Both the position numbers and the translations under genes were made by a program. A DNA stretch of 64,000 bases. It comes from Desulforadius tongensis (GTDB lineage: Bacteria; Bacillota; Desulfotomaculia; Desulfotomaculales; Desulfohalotomaculaceae). This document shows positions 19,026-29,855 of this stretch, one piece after another (within the stretch, counting starts at the first letter, position 1; every line of letters begins with the position of its first letter). The notes under the pieces are model-generated. The model made no database searches. It was not told where the DNA came from and was given only the letters and a program-made list of their open reading frames with translations. Location: contig NZ_JAFBCW010000007.1 of assembly GCF_016907915.1 (NCBI RefSeq), positions 1 to 64,000 on the forward strand. The letters are read 5' to 3'.

Positions 19026-20168
19026 GTGAAAAATGTATCCATTATAGGAAGTACCGGTTCTATCGGGCGGCAGGCCCTGGATGTGGCTGCCTGTAATACT
19101 GATAAAATTAATATTGTGGCCCTGGCTGCGGGCAGTAATATAGAGCTTTTGCTGGAGCAGATACATAAATTTAAACCGCGGTTGGTTTCTGTGGCCAGCC
19201 GGACCAACGCCGAAAAGTTAAAACAGCTGCTGGGGGATAATAAAGTACCGGAAATAATGTATGGCACTGAGGGCTTAATTGCGGTGGCGGCATATAGTGA
19301 TGCGGACATTGTATTAACGGCCGTAACCGGTACGGTGGGACTGCTGCCCACGTTAAAGGCCATAGAGGCGGGGAAGGATATAGCGCTGGCAAACAAAGAA
19401 ACGCTGGTTGCCGCCGGCAGGCTGGTAATGGAAAAGGCGGCGGCCAAGGGGGTCAATCTTTATCCCGTGGACAGCGAGCACTCGGCCATATGGCAGTGTT
19501 TAAACAGTGAGCCCCGCAGGTCCGTATCTAAATTAATTCTCACCGCTTCCGGCGGCCCTTTTAGGAATTTTCCCCGGGAAAAAATGCCTTTCATTACTCC
19601 TGAAATGGCTTTAAAACATCCCAACTGGGAAATGGGTCATAAAATTACCATCGATTCCGCCACGCTGATGAACAAGGGGCTGGAGGTCATCGAAGCCAAG
19701 TGGCTTTTTGGCGTTCGGTTTGAAGAAGTACAGGTGGTGGTACATGCCCAGAGCATCATCCATTCCATGGTGGAGTTTGTGGATGGGTCGGTTATTGCTC
19801 ACCTGGGTATACCGGACATGCGTATACCAATACAGTATGCCTTATCTTACCCGCACCGGTGGCCCAACCACTTACCCAGGCTGGACCTGTTAAGCGTGCA
19901 GCAGCTGACCTTTGAACCACCGGATTTAGACAGGTTTCCCTGTTTAAAACTGGCTTATCAGGCCGGATCCACAGGAGGTACCATGCCTGCCGTTCTCAAC
20001 GCTGCCAACGAAGTGGCGGTAACGAGGTTTTTAAAAGGCGAAATAGGCTTTATGGACATACCTGCTACAGTGCATAATGTAATGGAAAAACACCGGGTTA
20101 TTTCTAACCCGGAACTGGATGATATTCTGGCGGCAGACCGCTGGGCCAGGGAAGAGGCCGGCAGATAA
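19026..20168 (+). CDS. dxr: 1-deoxy-D-xylulose-5-phosphate reductoisomerase
   Basis: Second enzyme of the MEP isoprenoid pathway: NADPH-dependent conversion of DXP to MEP. The 380-residue protein has the NADPH motif GSTGSIGRQAL (residues 7-17), NKETLVAAG, the metal-binding VDSEHSA segment and the flexible loop with ASGGPFRN. GTG 19026 follows GGGGTG. Together with ispG (21323) and uppS it supplies isoprenoids to the cell envelope. The B. subtilis dxr-rseP order is kept. Confidence 0.97.
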   Translation: MKNVSIIGSTGSIGRQALDVAACNTDKINIVALAAGSNIELLLEQIHKFKPRLVSVASRTNAEKLKQLLGDNKVPEIMYGTEGLIAVAAYSDADIVLTAVTGTVGLLPTLKAIEAGKDIALANKETLVAAGRLVMEKAAAKGVNLYPVDSEHSAIWQCLNSEPRRSVSKLILTASGGPFRNFPREKMPFITPEMALKHPNWEMGHKITIDSATLMNKGLEVIEAKWLFGVRFEEVQVVVHAQSIIHSMVEFVDGSVIAHLGIPDMRIPIQYALSYPHRWPNHLPRLDLLSVQQLTFEPPDLDRFPCLKLAYQAGSTGGTMPAVLNAANEVAVTRFLKGEIGFMDIPATVHNVMEKHRVISNPELDDILAADRWAREEAGR

Positions 20169-20260
20169 AAAAGCAGGAAGCCTTTTGTACCAGTGAGCCT
20201 TTACGGGTGAACGGAAAAATGTTGCTTATCAAGAACAAATTAATTTTTTGAGGTGGGGTA

Positions 20261-21313
20261 ATGCAGACATTTATTGCTTCGGTATTTGTATTCGGCATAT
20301 TAATATTCTTTCACGAGCTTGGTCACTTTATGGTGGCTAAAGCGGTGGGGATACACGTGCATGAATTCAGCATGGGGTTTGGTCCCAGGCTTTGGGGCTT
20401 TAAGCGCGGTGACACGGTGTATAACCTGAGAGCTTTTCCGCTGGGCGGCTTTGTACGTATGGCCGGTATGGATCCCAATGAAGACGAAGAAGAGCCGGAT
20501 TACGATGAAGAGCGGGGATTTAACAGCAAAACGGTGGGCCAGCGGGCCGGTGTAATTGCAGCCGGTCCGATAATGAACTTTGTACTGGCAGCGGTGATAC
20601 TGGCCCTGATCTTTATGACTCACGGCCTGCCGGTTCCCACAACCGATGTGGGAATGGTGCTTAAGGATTCTCCCGCCTATCACGCCGGTATAAAAGAAGG
20701 CGATCGTATTACTTCCATCAACGGGGTGCCGGTTGAAAAATGGACTGAATTAAACAAACTGGTAAACAGTAACGCCGGCAAACCGATACAGATTACCGTT
20801 GAACGCGGCGGCGTAGAGAAAAAAATAGAAGTAACGCCGCGGTTGAGTAAGGAAGGCCGGTATATAATCGGTATCCAAAATAATCCGGAAAAATATGTGA
20901 TGGAAAAAATGAATCCGCTGACCGCCCTGTGGAAGGGGGCGGAAGCCACCGTACAGGTAACGGTGCTGATTATTACCTTTGTAGGGAAGATGATTGTTCA
21001 GCAGGCACCAATGGACATAGGCGGCCCGGTGCGGGTGGTGGCTGAAATTGGCCAGGCTGCCGAAAAGGGTGTTTACCAGGTGCTGCAGTTGGCCGCATTT
21101 TTGTCCATAAACCTGGGTTTATTTAATCTGTTTCCCATTCCTGCTTTAGACGGCAGCAGGCTGGTTTTTCTGGCCTGGGAAAAAATTGTCGGTAAACCTA
21201 TTGACCCGGCTAAAGAAGGATTTATTCATATGATTGGTTTTGGCCTGTTATTGTTAATGATTGTTTTTATTACCTATAACGATATTATTAGTTTGATAGC
21301 CCCAGGTAAATAG
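20261..21313 (+). CDS. rseP: Intramembrane zinc metalloprotease RseP/RasP
   Basis: Site-2 protease of 350 residues that cuts membrane-embedded anti-sigma factors and signal-peptide remnants. The zinc site is HELGH (H18, E19, H22) in the first helix, with NLFPIPALDGSR supplying the third ligand. One PDZ domain lies between (about residues 115-200, including VLKDSPAYHAGIKEGD). Three to four membrane helices are present. ATG 20261 follows GAGGTGGGG. The 92-bp gap before it has no recognisable promoter. Confidence 0.96.
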   Translation: MQTFIASVFVFGILIFFHELGHFMVAKAVGIHVHEFSMGFGPRLWGFKRGDTVYNLRAFPLGGFVRMAGMDPNEDEEEPDYDEERGFNSKTVGQRAGVIAAGPIMNFVLAAVILALIFMTHGLPVPTTDVGMVLKDSPAYHAGIKEGDRITSINGVPVEKWTELNKLVNSNAGKPIQITVERGGVEKKIEVTPRLSKEGRYIIGIQNNPEKYVMEKMNPLTALWKGAEATVQVTVLIITFVGKMIVQQAPMDIGGPVRVVAEIGQAAEKGVYQVLQLAAFLSINLGLFNLFPIPALDGSRLVFLAWEKIVGKPIDPAKEGFIHMIGFGLLLLMIVFITYNDIISLIAPGK

Positions 21314-21322
21314 GAGGCGGTA

Positions 21323-22378
21323 ATGATTTTTAATAGGAGAAAAACCCGGTTGATTCATGTGGGCACTGTACCGGTGGGGGGAGATGCGCCGGTAGCGGTG
21401 CAGTCCATGACTAATACAGACACCAGAAATGTGACAGATACTGTGGAGCAAATAAATGAACTGGCTGCTGCCGGCTGTGAAATAGTGCGGGTGGCAGTAC
21501 CGGATGAAACGGCAGCGGAAGCATTACCCAAAATTAAAGAACAAATATCAATTCCGTTGATAGCGGATATTCACTTCAGCCACCGGCTGGCACTGCGGGC
21601 GATAGCGGCGGGAGTGGATGGGCTGCGCATTAACCCCGGGAATATCGGGGGCAAAAGTAAAGTGCGGGAAGTTGTGGCCGCTGCCAAAGATAGCGGTATA
21701 CCCATTCGCATAGGAGTTAATGCCGGTTCACTGGAACGGCAAATTTTAGAAAAATATGGCGGGGTTACCGCACCCGCCATGGTGGAAAGTGCGCTGAAAC
21801 ACATCAGCATTTTGGAAGAACTGGGCTTTTATGATATTAAAATATCTCTTAAGGCATCCGACATACCTTTAATGCTGCAGGCTTACCGGCAGCTGGCAGG
21901 AAAAGTGGATTATCCCTTTCATGTGGGAGTAACCGAGGCGGGAACGGTTAGTTCCGGTACCGTTAAATCCGCTGTGGGTATCGGAATACTTTTAGCTGAG
22001 GGGATCGGTGACACCATCAGGGTGTCGTTAACCGGTCACCCGCGGCATGAGGTGAAGGTTGCATATCAAATTTTGCAGGCCTTAAGCCTGCGTCAAAGGG
22101 GTGTGGAAATAATATCCTGCCCCACCTGCGGGCGCACGGAAATAGACCTTATAAGCCTGGCCCAACAGGTAGAAGACAAACTGCAGGGGTTAGACAAACC
22201 TATAAAAGTTGCCGTTATGGGCTGCGTGGTTAACGGTCCCGGTGAAGCCAGGGAAGCGGATGTGGGCATCGCCGGCGGCAGAGGGGTGGGCCTTATTTTC
22301 CGCAGGGGAGAAGTGGTGCGCAGGGTTCCGGAGCGTGAGCTTCTTAATGAGTTGATGAAGGAAATAGAAAAACTTTAA
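21323..22378 (+). CDS. ispG: 4-hydroxy-3-methylbut-2-en-1-yl diphosphate synthase
   Basis: IspG (GcpE) is the [4Fe-4S] enzyme that turns MEcPP into HMBPP in the MEP pathway, using ferredoxin or flavodoxin as reductant. The 351-residue protein has an N-terminal TIM barrel and a C-terminal cluster domain with cysteines in SCPTCGRTE and [12 protein letters not shown] 21323 follows AGGAGG. The small ferredoxin encoded at 16027 could be its electron donor, but that is only suggested by proximity. Confidence 0.97.
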   Translation: MIFNRRKTRLIHVGTVPVGGDAPVAVQSMTNTDTRNVTDTVEQINELAAAGCEIVRVAVPDETAAEALPKIKEQISIPLIADIHFSHRLALRAIAAGVDGLRINPGNIGGKSKVREVVAAAKDSGIPIRIGVNAGSLERQILEKYGGVTAPAMVESALKHISILEELGFYDIKISLKASDIPLMLQAYRQLAGKVDYPFHVGVTEAGTVSSGTVKSAVGIGILLAEGIGDTIRVSLTGHPRHEVKVAYQILQALSLRQRGVEIISCPTCGRTEIDLISLAQQVEDKLQGLDKPIKVAVMGCVVNGPGEAREADVGIAGGRGVGLIFRRGEVVRRVPERELLNELMKEIEKL

Positions 22379-22382
22379 AGTA

Positions 22383-22405
22383 AGATAATATTTTTCAGGG
22401 TAGAT
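22383..22405 (+). repeat. Short dispersed intergenic motif, copy C
   Basis: AGATAATATTTTTCAGGGTA and flanks, located between ispG and proS. It matches copies at 4187 and 56118. No hairpin is evident in it. Confidence 0.45.
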
Positions 22406-22433
22406 AAACTGATAAATGGAGGCTAGTGTTATT

Positions 22434-24143
22434 ATGCGTGTATCTGAACTGCTTATACCTACATTAAGAGAAACACCTGCCGAAGCAGAAATAGCCAGTC
22501 ACAAGCTGCTTTTGCGAGCCGGGTTCATTCGGAAAACGGCGGCCGGCATTTATACATACCTGCCCCTTGGCATGAGAGTGCTGAGGAAGATTATGAATAT
22601 CATCCGGGAAGAGATGGATCGCCAGGGCGGCCAGGAAATGTTAATGCCCGTTATGCAGCCTGCCGAATTGTGGCTGGAGTCCGGGCGCTGGCATGTATAT
22701 GGGCCGGAATTAATGCGTTTTAAAGACCGGCACAACCGTGATTTCTGCCTTGGACCAACCCATGAAGAGGTTATTACTGCATTAATGCGCGGTGAAATAA
22801 AATCTTACAAGCAGCTGCCCCAGCTGTTATACCATATCGGCAATAAATATCGTGATGAACGGCGCCCCCGGTTCGGTTTAATGCGCGGTCGCGAGTTTAT
22901 TATGAAGGACTTATATTCCTTTGACCGTGATGAGGAAGGTTTGGATAAAAGCTATCAAAAGATGTATGAAGCGTATACCAATGTTTTTAAACGCTGTGGT
23001 TTGACCTTCCGACCGGTGGAAGCTGATTCTGGAGCCATTGGCGGCAGCACTACCCACGAGTTTATGGTTTTAGCTGAATCCGGGGAAGCCACCATACTTT
23101 ACTGTGATAGCTGTGACTATGCTGCCAATGTGGAAAAGGTATCGGTGCCGGCGGCGGGCGCGGATCCAAATGCTGAAAAGTTGGAAATCAAAGAAGTGTC
23201 CACCCCGGGGGCGCATACTGTAGAACAGGTGGCAGAATTTTTAGACGTAGAACCCCATCAAATTATAAAAACACTGATATACAAAACCGATCAAGAAACG
23301 GTGGCGGCACTGGTACGGGGCGACCGGGAGATAAACGAAGTTAAGCTGTATAATGCTTTAAACTGCCTCAGCCTGGAGCTGGCCGACGCCAAAACGGTGG
23401 AACAGGTTTCCGGTGCCCCGGTGGGTTATGCCGGCCCGGTTAATTTAAAGGGCATTCGCATTATTGCTGACCCTGAGGTGGCTCAAATGACTAATGCTGT
23501 AACCGGGGCCAATAAGGGTGACGCTCACTTTATTAATGTTAACCCCGGGCGGGATTTTAAAATTGATATGGTGGAAGATATTCGCCTGGTTGCAGCGGGT
23601 GAAAAATGCCCTAAATGTGACGGGCGTTTACTGGAAGCTAAAGGAATAGAGGTAGGCCAAATCTTTAAGTTGGGGGACAAGTACAGTAAAGTATTAAAAG
23701 CTCACTTTTTGGATGAAGACGGCAGGGAAAAGCCGATCATCATGGGGTGTTATGGTATTGGTGTTGGTCGTACCATGGCCGCTGCGGTGGAGCAGAACCA
23801 TGATGAAAACGGAATTATTTGGCCGGTAAATATCGCTCCCTATCATGTGGTGGTTATACCTATTAATGTAAAGGATGAAGAGCAGTTCAAAGCGGCCGAG
23901 AATATCTACAATAAGATGGTAGAAAACGGAATAGAAGCGGTTATTGATGATCGCAAGGAACGTCCCGGTGTGAAGTTTAAGGATGCGGATTTAATTGGCT
24001 ACCCGCTGCGGGTGGTTGTTGGAAAAAAGGCGACAGAAGAAAATGTGGTTGAAGTTTACAACCGCAGGACAGGAGAAACGGTAAATATCAATACAGAGGA
24101 TGTTTTGAATACTGTGCAAAAATTATTGTTTGCCAGGGCATAA
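22434..24143 (+). CDS. proS: Prolyl-tRNA synthetase
   Basis: Class II aminoacyl-tRNA synthetase, 569 residues, prokaryotic type with the YbaK-like editing domain inserted between motifs 2 and 3 (about residues 225-400), which clears mischarged Ala-tRNA(Pro). Motif 2 is around [16 protein letters not shown] and motif 3 around GIGVGRT. A C-terminal anticodon-binding domain follows (about 470-565). ATG 22434 is chosen because GGAGG at 22418-22422 is 11 bases upstream; the frame opens further at ATG 22416, which overlaps that site. No T-box is present in the short gap upstream. Confidence 0.97.
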   Translation: MRVSELLIPTLRETPAEAEIASHKLLLRAGFIRKTAAGIYTYLPLGMRVLRKIMNIIREEMDRQGGQEMLMPVMQPAELWLESGRWHVYGPELMRFKDRHNRDFCLGPTHEEVITALMRGEIKSYKQLPQLLYHIGNKYRDERRPRFGLMRGREFIMKDLYSFDRDEEGLDKSYQKMYEAYTNVFKRCGLTFRPVEADSGAIGGSTTHEFMVLAESGEATILYCDSCDYAANVEKVSVPAAGADPNAEKLEIKEVSTPGAHTVEQVAEFLDVEPHQIIKTLIYKTDQETVAALVRGDREINEVKLYNALNCLSLELADAKTVEQVSGAPVGYAGPVNLKGIRIIADPEVAQMTNAVTGANKGDAHFINVNPGRDFKIDMVEDIRLVAAGEKCPKCDGRLLEAKGIEVGQIFKLGDKYSKVLKAHFLDEDGREKPIIMGCYGIGVGRTMAAAVEQNHDENGIIWPVNIAPYHVVVIPINVKDEEQFKAAENIYNKMVENGIEAVIDDRKERPGVKFKDADLIGYPLRVVVGKKATEENVVEVYNRRTGETVNINTEDVLNTVQKLLFARA

Positions 24144-24157
24144 GTGGGTGATATTCA

Positions 24158-25366
24158 ATGTCATCCGGCAATGCTTTGAAAAGTAACCCGGCTGTACACC
24201 GTGAGTTGAATAAGGTATTAATGCTCACGGTGTCAGCCGGAGACGGTCATACCAGGGCTGCCGAGGCTGTAAAAAAGCAGTTTTTAACGCTTTTTCCTGC
24301 TGCCCGTGTCAGCATAGTGGATACATTCCGTTACGCCAGTCCCCTGGTGGAAAAAATGGTGCTGGGGGCATACCTGGAAATAATTAAATTGTCCCCTATG
24401 GTTTACCGCTATCTTTATTACAAGGCGGAAAAAACTCAACCGTTATCCGGCTTTGCCAAAATGGAATTTAACCGCATTATTAACAAACTGGCAGCCCCTA
24501 AGCTGGTTTCGCTGATAAATTCTTTTCAACCGCAGGTGATATTGTGCACCCATCCCTTTCCCCTGGGTATAATTTCTTCTCTGAAGCTGGATGGGAAGCT
24601 CGATGTTCCTGTGCTGGCCACCATAACGGATTTTGCAGTACATCCCTTTTGGATTTATCCCGGCGTGGATTGTTATTGTGTGGCCTCGCAGGAATTAAAA
24701 TTATCCTTTGCCCGTTACGGTGTGGATGACAGTAAGGTAGTGGTTACCGGCATTCCCATCGACCCGGTATTTAATAATGTTGAAAAAAAAGAGCTGCTGA
24801 AAAAACGTCTTCAATTATCCGCTGATTTGCCGGCCGTACTGGTGAGCGGCGGGGGACTGGGTATGGGACCGCTGGAGGAAGTGGTTAAAGCTCTGGGCAG
24901 CAGGCAGTGCCAGTTGCTGGTGGTGTGTGGGCGTAATGAATCCCTAAAGGGGAAAATAGAAAATTTGGCCGGGCGGTTAAAGGGACAAGTTCAGGTATAC
25001 GGTTTTGTAGATAACATCCATGAATTAATGGGGGCAGCGGATTTAATGGTAAGCAAGGCCGGCGGGTTAACCTGTTCGGAAGCAATGGCCGTGGGGCTGC
25101 CCCTGTTTATTACTGCCCCCATACCGGGACAGGAGGAGCGCAATACTGAATATTTGGTGAAGCAGGGTGCTGCCATTGCCATTAAAGATTCTAGACATTT
25201 ACTTGATGAATTTGACAGGTGTTTTACAGAGCCGCAGTTGATTGCCGGCATGGCCAGAAAGGCCAAAAAGATCGGTTGTCCTAACTCTTCTTACCAGGTG
25301 GTTAGTTTGATACAGCAGATTTATGAAAAGAAATATCCGGCAGCTGGGGGTGCTGTGGTTGAGTAA
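24158..25366 (+). CDS. MGDG-synthase / UgtP-type glycosyltransferase
   Basis: A 402-residue glycosyltransferase of family GT28. The N-terminal half opens with VLMLTVSAGDGHTRAAEAV, the acceptor-binding motif of monogalactosyldiacylglycerol synthases and UgtP. The C-terminal half has VLVSGGGLGMGP and the nucleotide-sugar site KAGGLTCSEAMAVGLP. It probably adds sugar from a UDP-sugar to diacylglycerol at the inner face of the membrane, making glycolipid or a lipoteichoic-acid anchor. The exact sugar and lipid are not known. It sits 14 bp after proS and its end overlaps the likely polC start by 8 bp. Confidence 0.88.
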   Translation: MSSGNALKSNPAVHRELNKVLMLTVSAGDGHTRAAEAVKKQFLTLFPAARVSIVDTFRYASPLVEKMVLGAYLEIIKLSPMVYRYLYYKAEKTQPLSGFAKMEFNRIINKLAAPKLVSLINSFQPQVILCTHPFPLGIISSLKLDGKLDVPVLATITDFAVHPFWIYPGVDCYCVASQELKLSFARYGVDDSKVVVTGIPIDPVFNNVEKKELLKKRLQLSADLPAVLVSGGGLGMGPLEEVVKALGSRQCQLLVVCGRNESLKGKIENLAGRLKGQVQVYGFVDNIHELMGAADLMVSKAGGLTCSEAMAVGLPLFITAPIPGQEERNTEYLVKQGAAIAIKDSRHLLDEFDRCFTEPQLIAGMARKAKKIGCPNSSYQVVSLIQQIYEKKYPAAGGAVVE

Positions 25367-28300
25367 GGGATTGGAACGGCTGAGAGAACTGCTTCCGGAG
25401 ACTACAGTTACAAAGGTACAGGTGGATACCAAGGCCAGCGGGTGGCAGATTTACCTGTACAGTGAAAACCCCTTGTCCAAAGAAATGCTGGCCCGGGCTG
25501 AAGAATATTTTTATAACGCTGTACCGGAACTAAAGAAAGTGGAATTAATACCGGTAAAAAAATTAACGGAAGAAGAAATGGTACAAAAATTACCTCAACT
25601 TTGGCCGCGCATAGTTGCGGACATCACAGCCCAGGTACCGGCGGTTAACGGCTGGTTAGAGAGTGCAGAGTACAAATATATGTCCGGTACCCTGACGGTA
25701 ACCATAAAGAATAGTTTAGGTTTAAAGCTGCTGCAGGACCGCAGCTGCAGCCGGCTGTTAGCTGAAAAACTGTGTGCTTATACCGGCTGTCGACCTCAAA
25801 TAGAACTGGAATGCGGTGGAAATGGGCGGGAAGTTTCGCCGCCGGTATGGCAGGCCGAAGCGGAGCAGCAGTTTATTAAAAAATTAAAAGAAAGCAGCTG
25901 CCAGAGGGGGAAAGTGAGTAAAGGCGATAACGAGGATAAATGGGCACCCGGTGATACGGGTGTTTTTATTGGGCGGAAAATTAACGATTCCCCGGTGCCG
26001 CTTAGTTCCCTACAGGATGAAGAAAAACAAGTGGTGGCCTGCGGCCGGGTATTTGGCAGCGAAATGAGAGAGCTGCGCAGCGGCAGGTATCTTTTAACCT
26101 TTAATATCACCGACAAATCTGATTCTATAGCGGTAAAAATTTTTTTGGAAAAAGAAAAAATAGAAGCTGTGTCCGGTATTAAAGACGGTTGTTGGGTTAA
26201 AGTACGGGGACCGGTACAGCATGACAAGTATTCACAGGAACTGACAATAATGGCTTACGATATAAACTCTGCGCCGGCTCCTGAACGCCGGGATAATGCC
26301 CGGGAGAAACGGGTGGAACTGCACCTGCACACACAAATGAGTGCCATGGATTCGGTGCTCAGCGTGTCCACCGCCATTAAACAGGCGGCAAAATGGGGAC
26401 ATCCTGCGGTGGCCATTACCGATCACGGTGTGGTGCAGGCCTATCCCGAGGCGTACAGCGCGGCGGAAAAAAATGGTATTAAAGTTATTTACGGTATGGA
26501 AGGGTATTTGATAGATGACGGGGTGCCGGTGGTGGAAAACCCCCCGGAAGTGGATATAACCGCTGCGGAGTTTGTGGTATTTGACTTGGAAACTACCGGT
26601 TTGCACCCCCGCACCGACGAGATAATTGAAATTGGTGCGGTGAAAATGCGGGGACTGGAAGTGGTGGATAATTTTTCCACCATGGTGCGGCCCAGTAAGC
26701 CTATCCCTTCGGAAATAATTAAACTTACCGGGATAACAGATGATATGGTGCGGGATGCCCCCGGGGCCAGGGAAGCACTGGCTGAGTTTAGAAAATTTAT
26801 TGGCAAAGCGGTGCTGGTGGCGCACAATGCCTCCTTTGATGTGGGGTTCATTAGAATTCATTTAGCTAACCAACTAAATGTGGTGCTGGACAATCCTGTT
26901 CTGGACACCATGACACTGGCCCGCACCCTGCATCCCAAATTAAAAAATCACAAGCTGAATACCCTGTGTAAAGAGTTCAATGTCAGCTTGGAAAATCACC
27001 ACCGGGCGGTGGATGATGCCGCTGCCACAGCAGCACTGCTGAATATATTTTTGCAGCAGTGCGCGGATCGCGGTATGAAAAAAGTTTCGGAACTAAATAA
27101 TTTAACCGGCAGCGGGAATTTGGAAAAATTAAGATCCAATCACGTGACCATTTTGGCCCAAAACCAGGTAGGCTTAAAAAACTTGTATAAATTGATCACC
27201 TACTCCCACTTGAAATATTATTACCGGCATCCTAGAATACCCAAGAGCCTGCTGGTATCTTACCGGGAAGGGCTTTTGATTGGTTCGGCCTGTGAGGCGG
27301 GGGAACTGTTTCGAGCCATAATGTCCGGGGCGCCGGAAGAAAAGATTGAAAAGATAGCCTCTTTTTACGATTATTTAGAAATTCAGCCCCTGGGCAACAG
27401 CCGTTTTTTAGTGGACAGCGGGCAGCTGAAAGATATTGAGCAGTTAAAACAAATATATAAAAGCATCTACCGCCTGGGTAAAAAATTGGGCAAACCGGTG
27501 GTGGCTACCGGTGACGTGCATTTTTTAGATCCCGAGGATGAAGTTTACCGGCGCATCCTGATGGCGGGCAAAGGTTTTGAAGACGCGGACAATCAACCCC
27601 CGCTGTATTTTAAAACCACCGATGAAATGCTGTCTGATTTCTCTTACCTGGGGGAAGAAGCGGCCTACGAGGTTGTGGTTGCTAATACCCGCCGGATTGC
27701 TGACCAAATAGATAAATTACTGCCCATTCCAAAGGAAACCTATCCCCCGGAAATTGAAGGGGCAGAGCAGCAAATTACCGATATGTCTGAGGAAAGGGCA
27801 AAGGAACTGTACGGTGATCCCCTGCCTAAAGTGGTGAGAAAACGTTTGGATAAGGAATTAAAATCCATCATCGGCAATGGCTTTGCAGTGTTATATCTTA
27901 TCGCCCATAAACTGGTGAAAAAGTCCAATGAAGACGGCTACCTGGTTGGCTCCAGGGGTTCGGTGGGTTCATCCCTGGTGGCCACCTTAACCGGGATTAC
28001 AGAAGTAAACCCGCTGCCGGCCCATTACCGCTGTACCAAATGTAAATACAGTGAATTTATTGAAGATGGAAGTTACGCCTGCGGTGCTGACATGCCGGAC
28101 AAGGATTGTCCCCGGTGCGGCAGCAAATTGGTAAAGGACGGCCAGGACATACCTTTTGAAGTATTTTTAGGTTTTGAAGGGGACAAGGTACCGGATATTG
28201 ATTTGAACTTTTCCGGCGAATATCAATCCAGGGCCCAAAAATATACCGAGGTACTGTTTGGTAAGGACAATGTATTTAAGGCGGGAACAATCGGTACCAT

Positions 28301-29612
28301 TGCTGAAAAAACCGCTTACGGGTTTGTAAAAAAATACTTGGATGAAAGAAACATTGTCAAACGAGAAGCGGAAATTAACCGCCTGGTGACCGGCTGTACC
28401 GGTGTGAAACGCACCACCGGCCAGCATCCCGGGGGAATTATGGTGGTGCCCAAAAACGTTGATGTGCATGATGTTACCCCGCTGCAGCACCCGGCCGACG
28501 ATAAAAGCAGCGGCATCATTACCACCCACTTTGACTATCATGCCATTCACGATTGCCTGGTTAAACTGGATATTCTGGGCCACGATGATCCCACCGTCAT
28601 TAAAATGCTGGAGGACCTTACCGGGGTGGATGCCAAAACAATCCCCCTGGATGACAAGGACACGTTGAGCTTATTCTCCGGTACGGAGGCGCTGGGGGTT
28701 ACCCCGGAACAAATACGTTCCCCGGTGGCCACCTATGCCATTCCCGAATTCGGCACCAAGTTTGTGCGGCAGATGCTGGTGGATACCAAGCCCACCACAT
28801 TTAGTGAACTGGTGCGCATATCCGGTTTTTCCCACGGTACCGATGTGTGGCTGAACAACGCCCAGGACTTGATTAAGTCCGGTACCTGCCAATTGTCTGA
28901 GGCCATATCAGCCCGGGACGACATCATGATTTATCTGATTCACAAAGGTTTGCCGCCCAAGAAAGCATTTAAAATTATGGAGAAAGTGCGTAAGGGTAAA
29001 GGGGTAACGGAGGAAGAAGCGGATTTAATGAGAGAGCATGATGTACCGGAATGGTATATCGAGTCATGTCGAAAAATCAAGTATATGTTTCCCAAGGCTC
29101 ACGCGGTGGCCTATGTGATGATGGCCTTCCGTATTGCCTGGTTTAAAGTAAATTACCCAGAGGCCTTTTATGCCACCTACTTTACGGTGAGAGCCGATGA
29201 CTTCGATGCCGATTTAATCGTCCGGGGACACCAGGCGGTTCTGCGGGCTATAGAAGAAATAGAAGAAAAGGGAGTGGCAGCATCCCCCAAAGAAAAGAAC
29301 CTGCTCACCATCTTGGAAGTGGCACTGGAGATGTATGCCAGGGGATATAGTTTTAAAAAGGTGAGCTTAAGTGAATCTGATGCCACTAAGTTTTTAATTG
29401 TGGGCAAACAGCTGCTGCCTCCTTTGGGTTCGCTGCAGGGGGTGGGCGAATCCGCCGCCCGCAGTATTGTAAAGGCCCGGGAGGAAGCACCCTTTACCTC
29501 TATTGAAGATTTAAGGATTAGAGCTAAGGTGTCAAAAACGGTGATAGAAACACTGCAGCAGCACGGCTGCCTGGAAGGTATGGAGGAGACTAACCAGTTG
29601 AGTTTGTTTTAA
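25359..29612 (+). CDS. polC: DNA polymerase III subunit alpha, PolC type
   Basis: Gram-positive replicative polymerase, about 1417 residues. In order: N-terminal domain, an OB-fold (about 210-300), a PHP domain starting at VELHLHTQMSAMD, a 3'-5' proofreading exonuclease inserted in it (VVFDLETTGLH to VLVAHNASFDVGF), a CxxC zinc motif, then the polymerase core with PDIDLNFSGEYQ and KTAYGFVKKY. TTG 25359 has GGGGG eight bases upstream and overlaps the preceding gene by 8 bp; the frame is also open from ATG 25323 and GTG 25350, so the start is uncertain. The 310-bp gap after it holds a dispersed repeat, a promoter and a hairpin leader, with no gene. Confidence 0.98.
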   Translation: MSKGLERLRELLPETTVTKVQVDTKASGWQIYLYSENPLSKEMLARAEEYFYNAVPELKKVELIPVKKLTEEEMVQKLPQLWPRIVADITAQVPAVNGWLESAEYKYMSGTLTVTIKNSLGLKLLQDRSCSRLLAEKLCAYTGCRPQIELECGGNGREVSPPVWQAEAEQQFIKKLKESSCQRGKVSKGDNEDKWAPGDTGVFIGRKINDSPVPLSSLQDEEKQVVACGRVFGSEMRELRSGRYLLTFNITDKSDSIAVKIFLEKEKIEAVSGIKDGCWVKVRGPVQHDKYSQELTIMAYDINSAPAPERRDNAREKRVELHLHTQMSAMDSVLSVSTAIKQAAKWGHPAVAITDHGVVQAYPEAYSAAEKNGIKVIYGMEGYLIDDGVPVVENPPEVDITAAEFVVFDLETTGLHPRTDEIIEIGAVKMRGLEVVDNFSTMVRPSKPIPSEIIKLTGITDDMVRDAPGAREALAEFRKFIGKAVLVAHNASFDVGFIRIHLANQLNVVLDNPVLDTMTLARTLHPKLKNHKLNTLCKEFNVSLENHHRAVDDAAATAALLNIFLQQCADRGMKKVSELNNLTGSGNLEKLRSNHVTILAQNQVGLKNLYKLITYSHLKYYYRHPRIPKSLLVSYREGLLIGSACEAGELFRAIMSGAPEEKIEKIASFYDYLEIQPLGNSRFLVDSGQLKDIEQLKQIYKSIYRLGKKLGKPVVATGDVHFLDPEDEVYRRILMAGKGFEDADNQPPLYFKTTDEMLSDFSYLGEEAAYEVVVANTRRIADQIDKLLPIPKETYPPEIEGAEQQITDMSEERAKELYGDPLPKVVRKRLDKELKSIIGNGFAVLYLIAHKLVKKSNEDGYLVGSRGSVGSSLVATLTGITEVNPLPAHYRCTKCKYSEFIEDGSYACGADMPDKDCPRCGSKLVKDGQDIPFEVFLGFEGDKVPDIDLNFSGEYQSRAQKYTEVLFGKDNVFKAGTIGTIAEKTAYGFVKKYLDERNIVKREAEINRLVTGCTGVKRTTGQHPGGIMVVPKNVDVHDVTPLQHPADDKSSGIITTHFDYHAIHDCLVKLDILGHDDPTVIKMLEDLTGVDAKTIPLDDKDTLSLFSGTEALGVTPEQIRSPVATYAIPEFGTKFVRQMLVDTKPTTFSELVRISGFSHGTDVWLNNAQDLIKSGTCQLSEAISARDDIMIYLIHKGLPPKKAFKIMEKVRKGKGVTEEEADLMREHDVPEWYIESCRKIKYMFPKAHAVAYVMMAFRIAWFKVNYPEAFYATYFTVRADDFDADLIVRGHQAVLRAIEEIEEKGVAASPKEKNLLTILEVALEMYARGYSFKKVSLSESDATKFLIVGKQLLPPLGSLQGVGESAARSIVKAREEAPFTSIEDLRIRAKVSKTVIETLQQHGCLEGMEETNQLSLF

Positions 29613-29619
29613 GCCGGAG

Positions 29620-29707
29620 CCGGCAGACCAAGCGCCGAGTTTGGCCGGCGAAGGAATCTTAAGCGAACGTTACAAAAGCCACCGGCTTAGAACTGCAGCA
29701 TTTTTCA
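29620..29707 (+). repeat. 88-nt dispersed structured repeat, copy 1
   Basis: About 85% identical (76 of 89 aligned columns by hand) to 42381-42468. Both copies contain a hairpin, CCAAG / TTTGG here (29628-29632 and 29640-29644), flanked by CCGG / CCGG. In the other copy the helix is CCGAG / TTCGG, a compensated base-pair change. This copy also has TAAGCCGG (29610-29617, including the polC stop codon) complementary to CCGGCTTA (29682-29689). It starts eight bases after the polC stop codon. No family name is known to me. Confidence 0.75.
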
Positions 29708-29792
29708 GTACAGACCAAAGGATATTTCACACAGGTATAATGTGCATCAACTTGGTTATAATGGATAGTACAAGCTGTAAATACTTTTTTGC

Positions 29793-29822
29793 TTGTCAAC
29801 AAATGGTTGGTTGTGATATACT
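29793..29822 (+). promoter_or_regulatory. Sigma-A promoter for the rimP-nusA operon
   Basis: TTGTCA (29793-29798), 18-bp spacer, TATACT (29817-29822) with an extended -10 TGA directly before it. It predicts a leader of about 95 nt before rimP. Confidence 0.8.
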
Positions 29823-29855
29823 AACTGTGGTTTTAGGGAATTTATGCTTGTTTTT

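Noticed and set aside
22379-22433. T-box before proS
   Set aside because: The gap is 55 bp and lacks the T-box sequence and terminator.
26232-26861. 209-codon minus-strand frame
   Set aside because: Antisense to polC, with shadow composition and no start signals.
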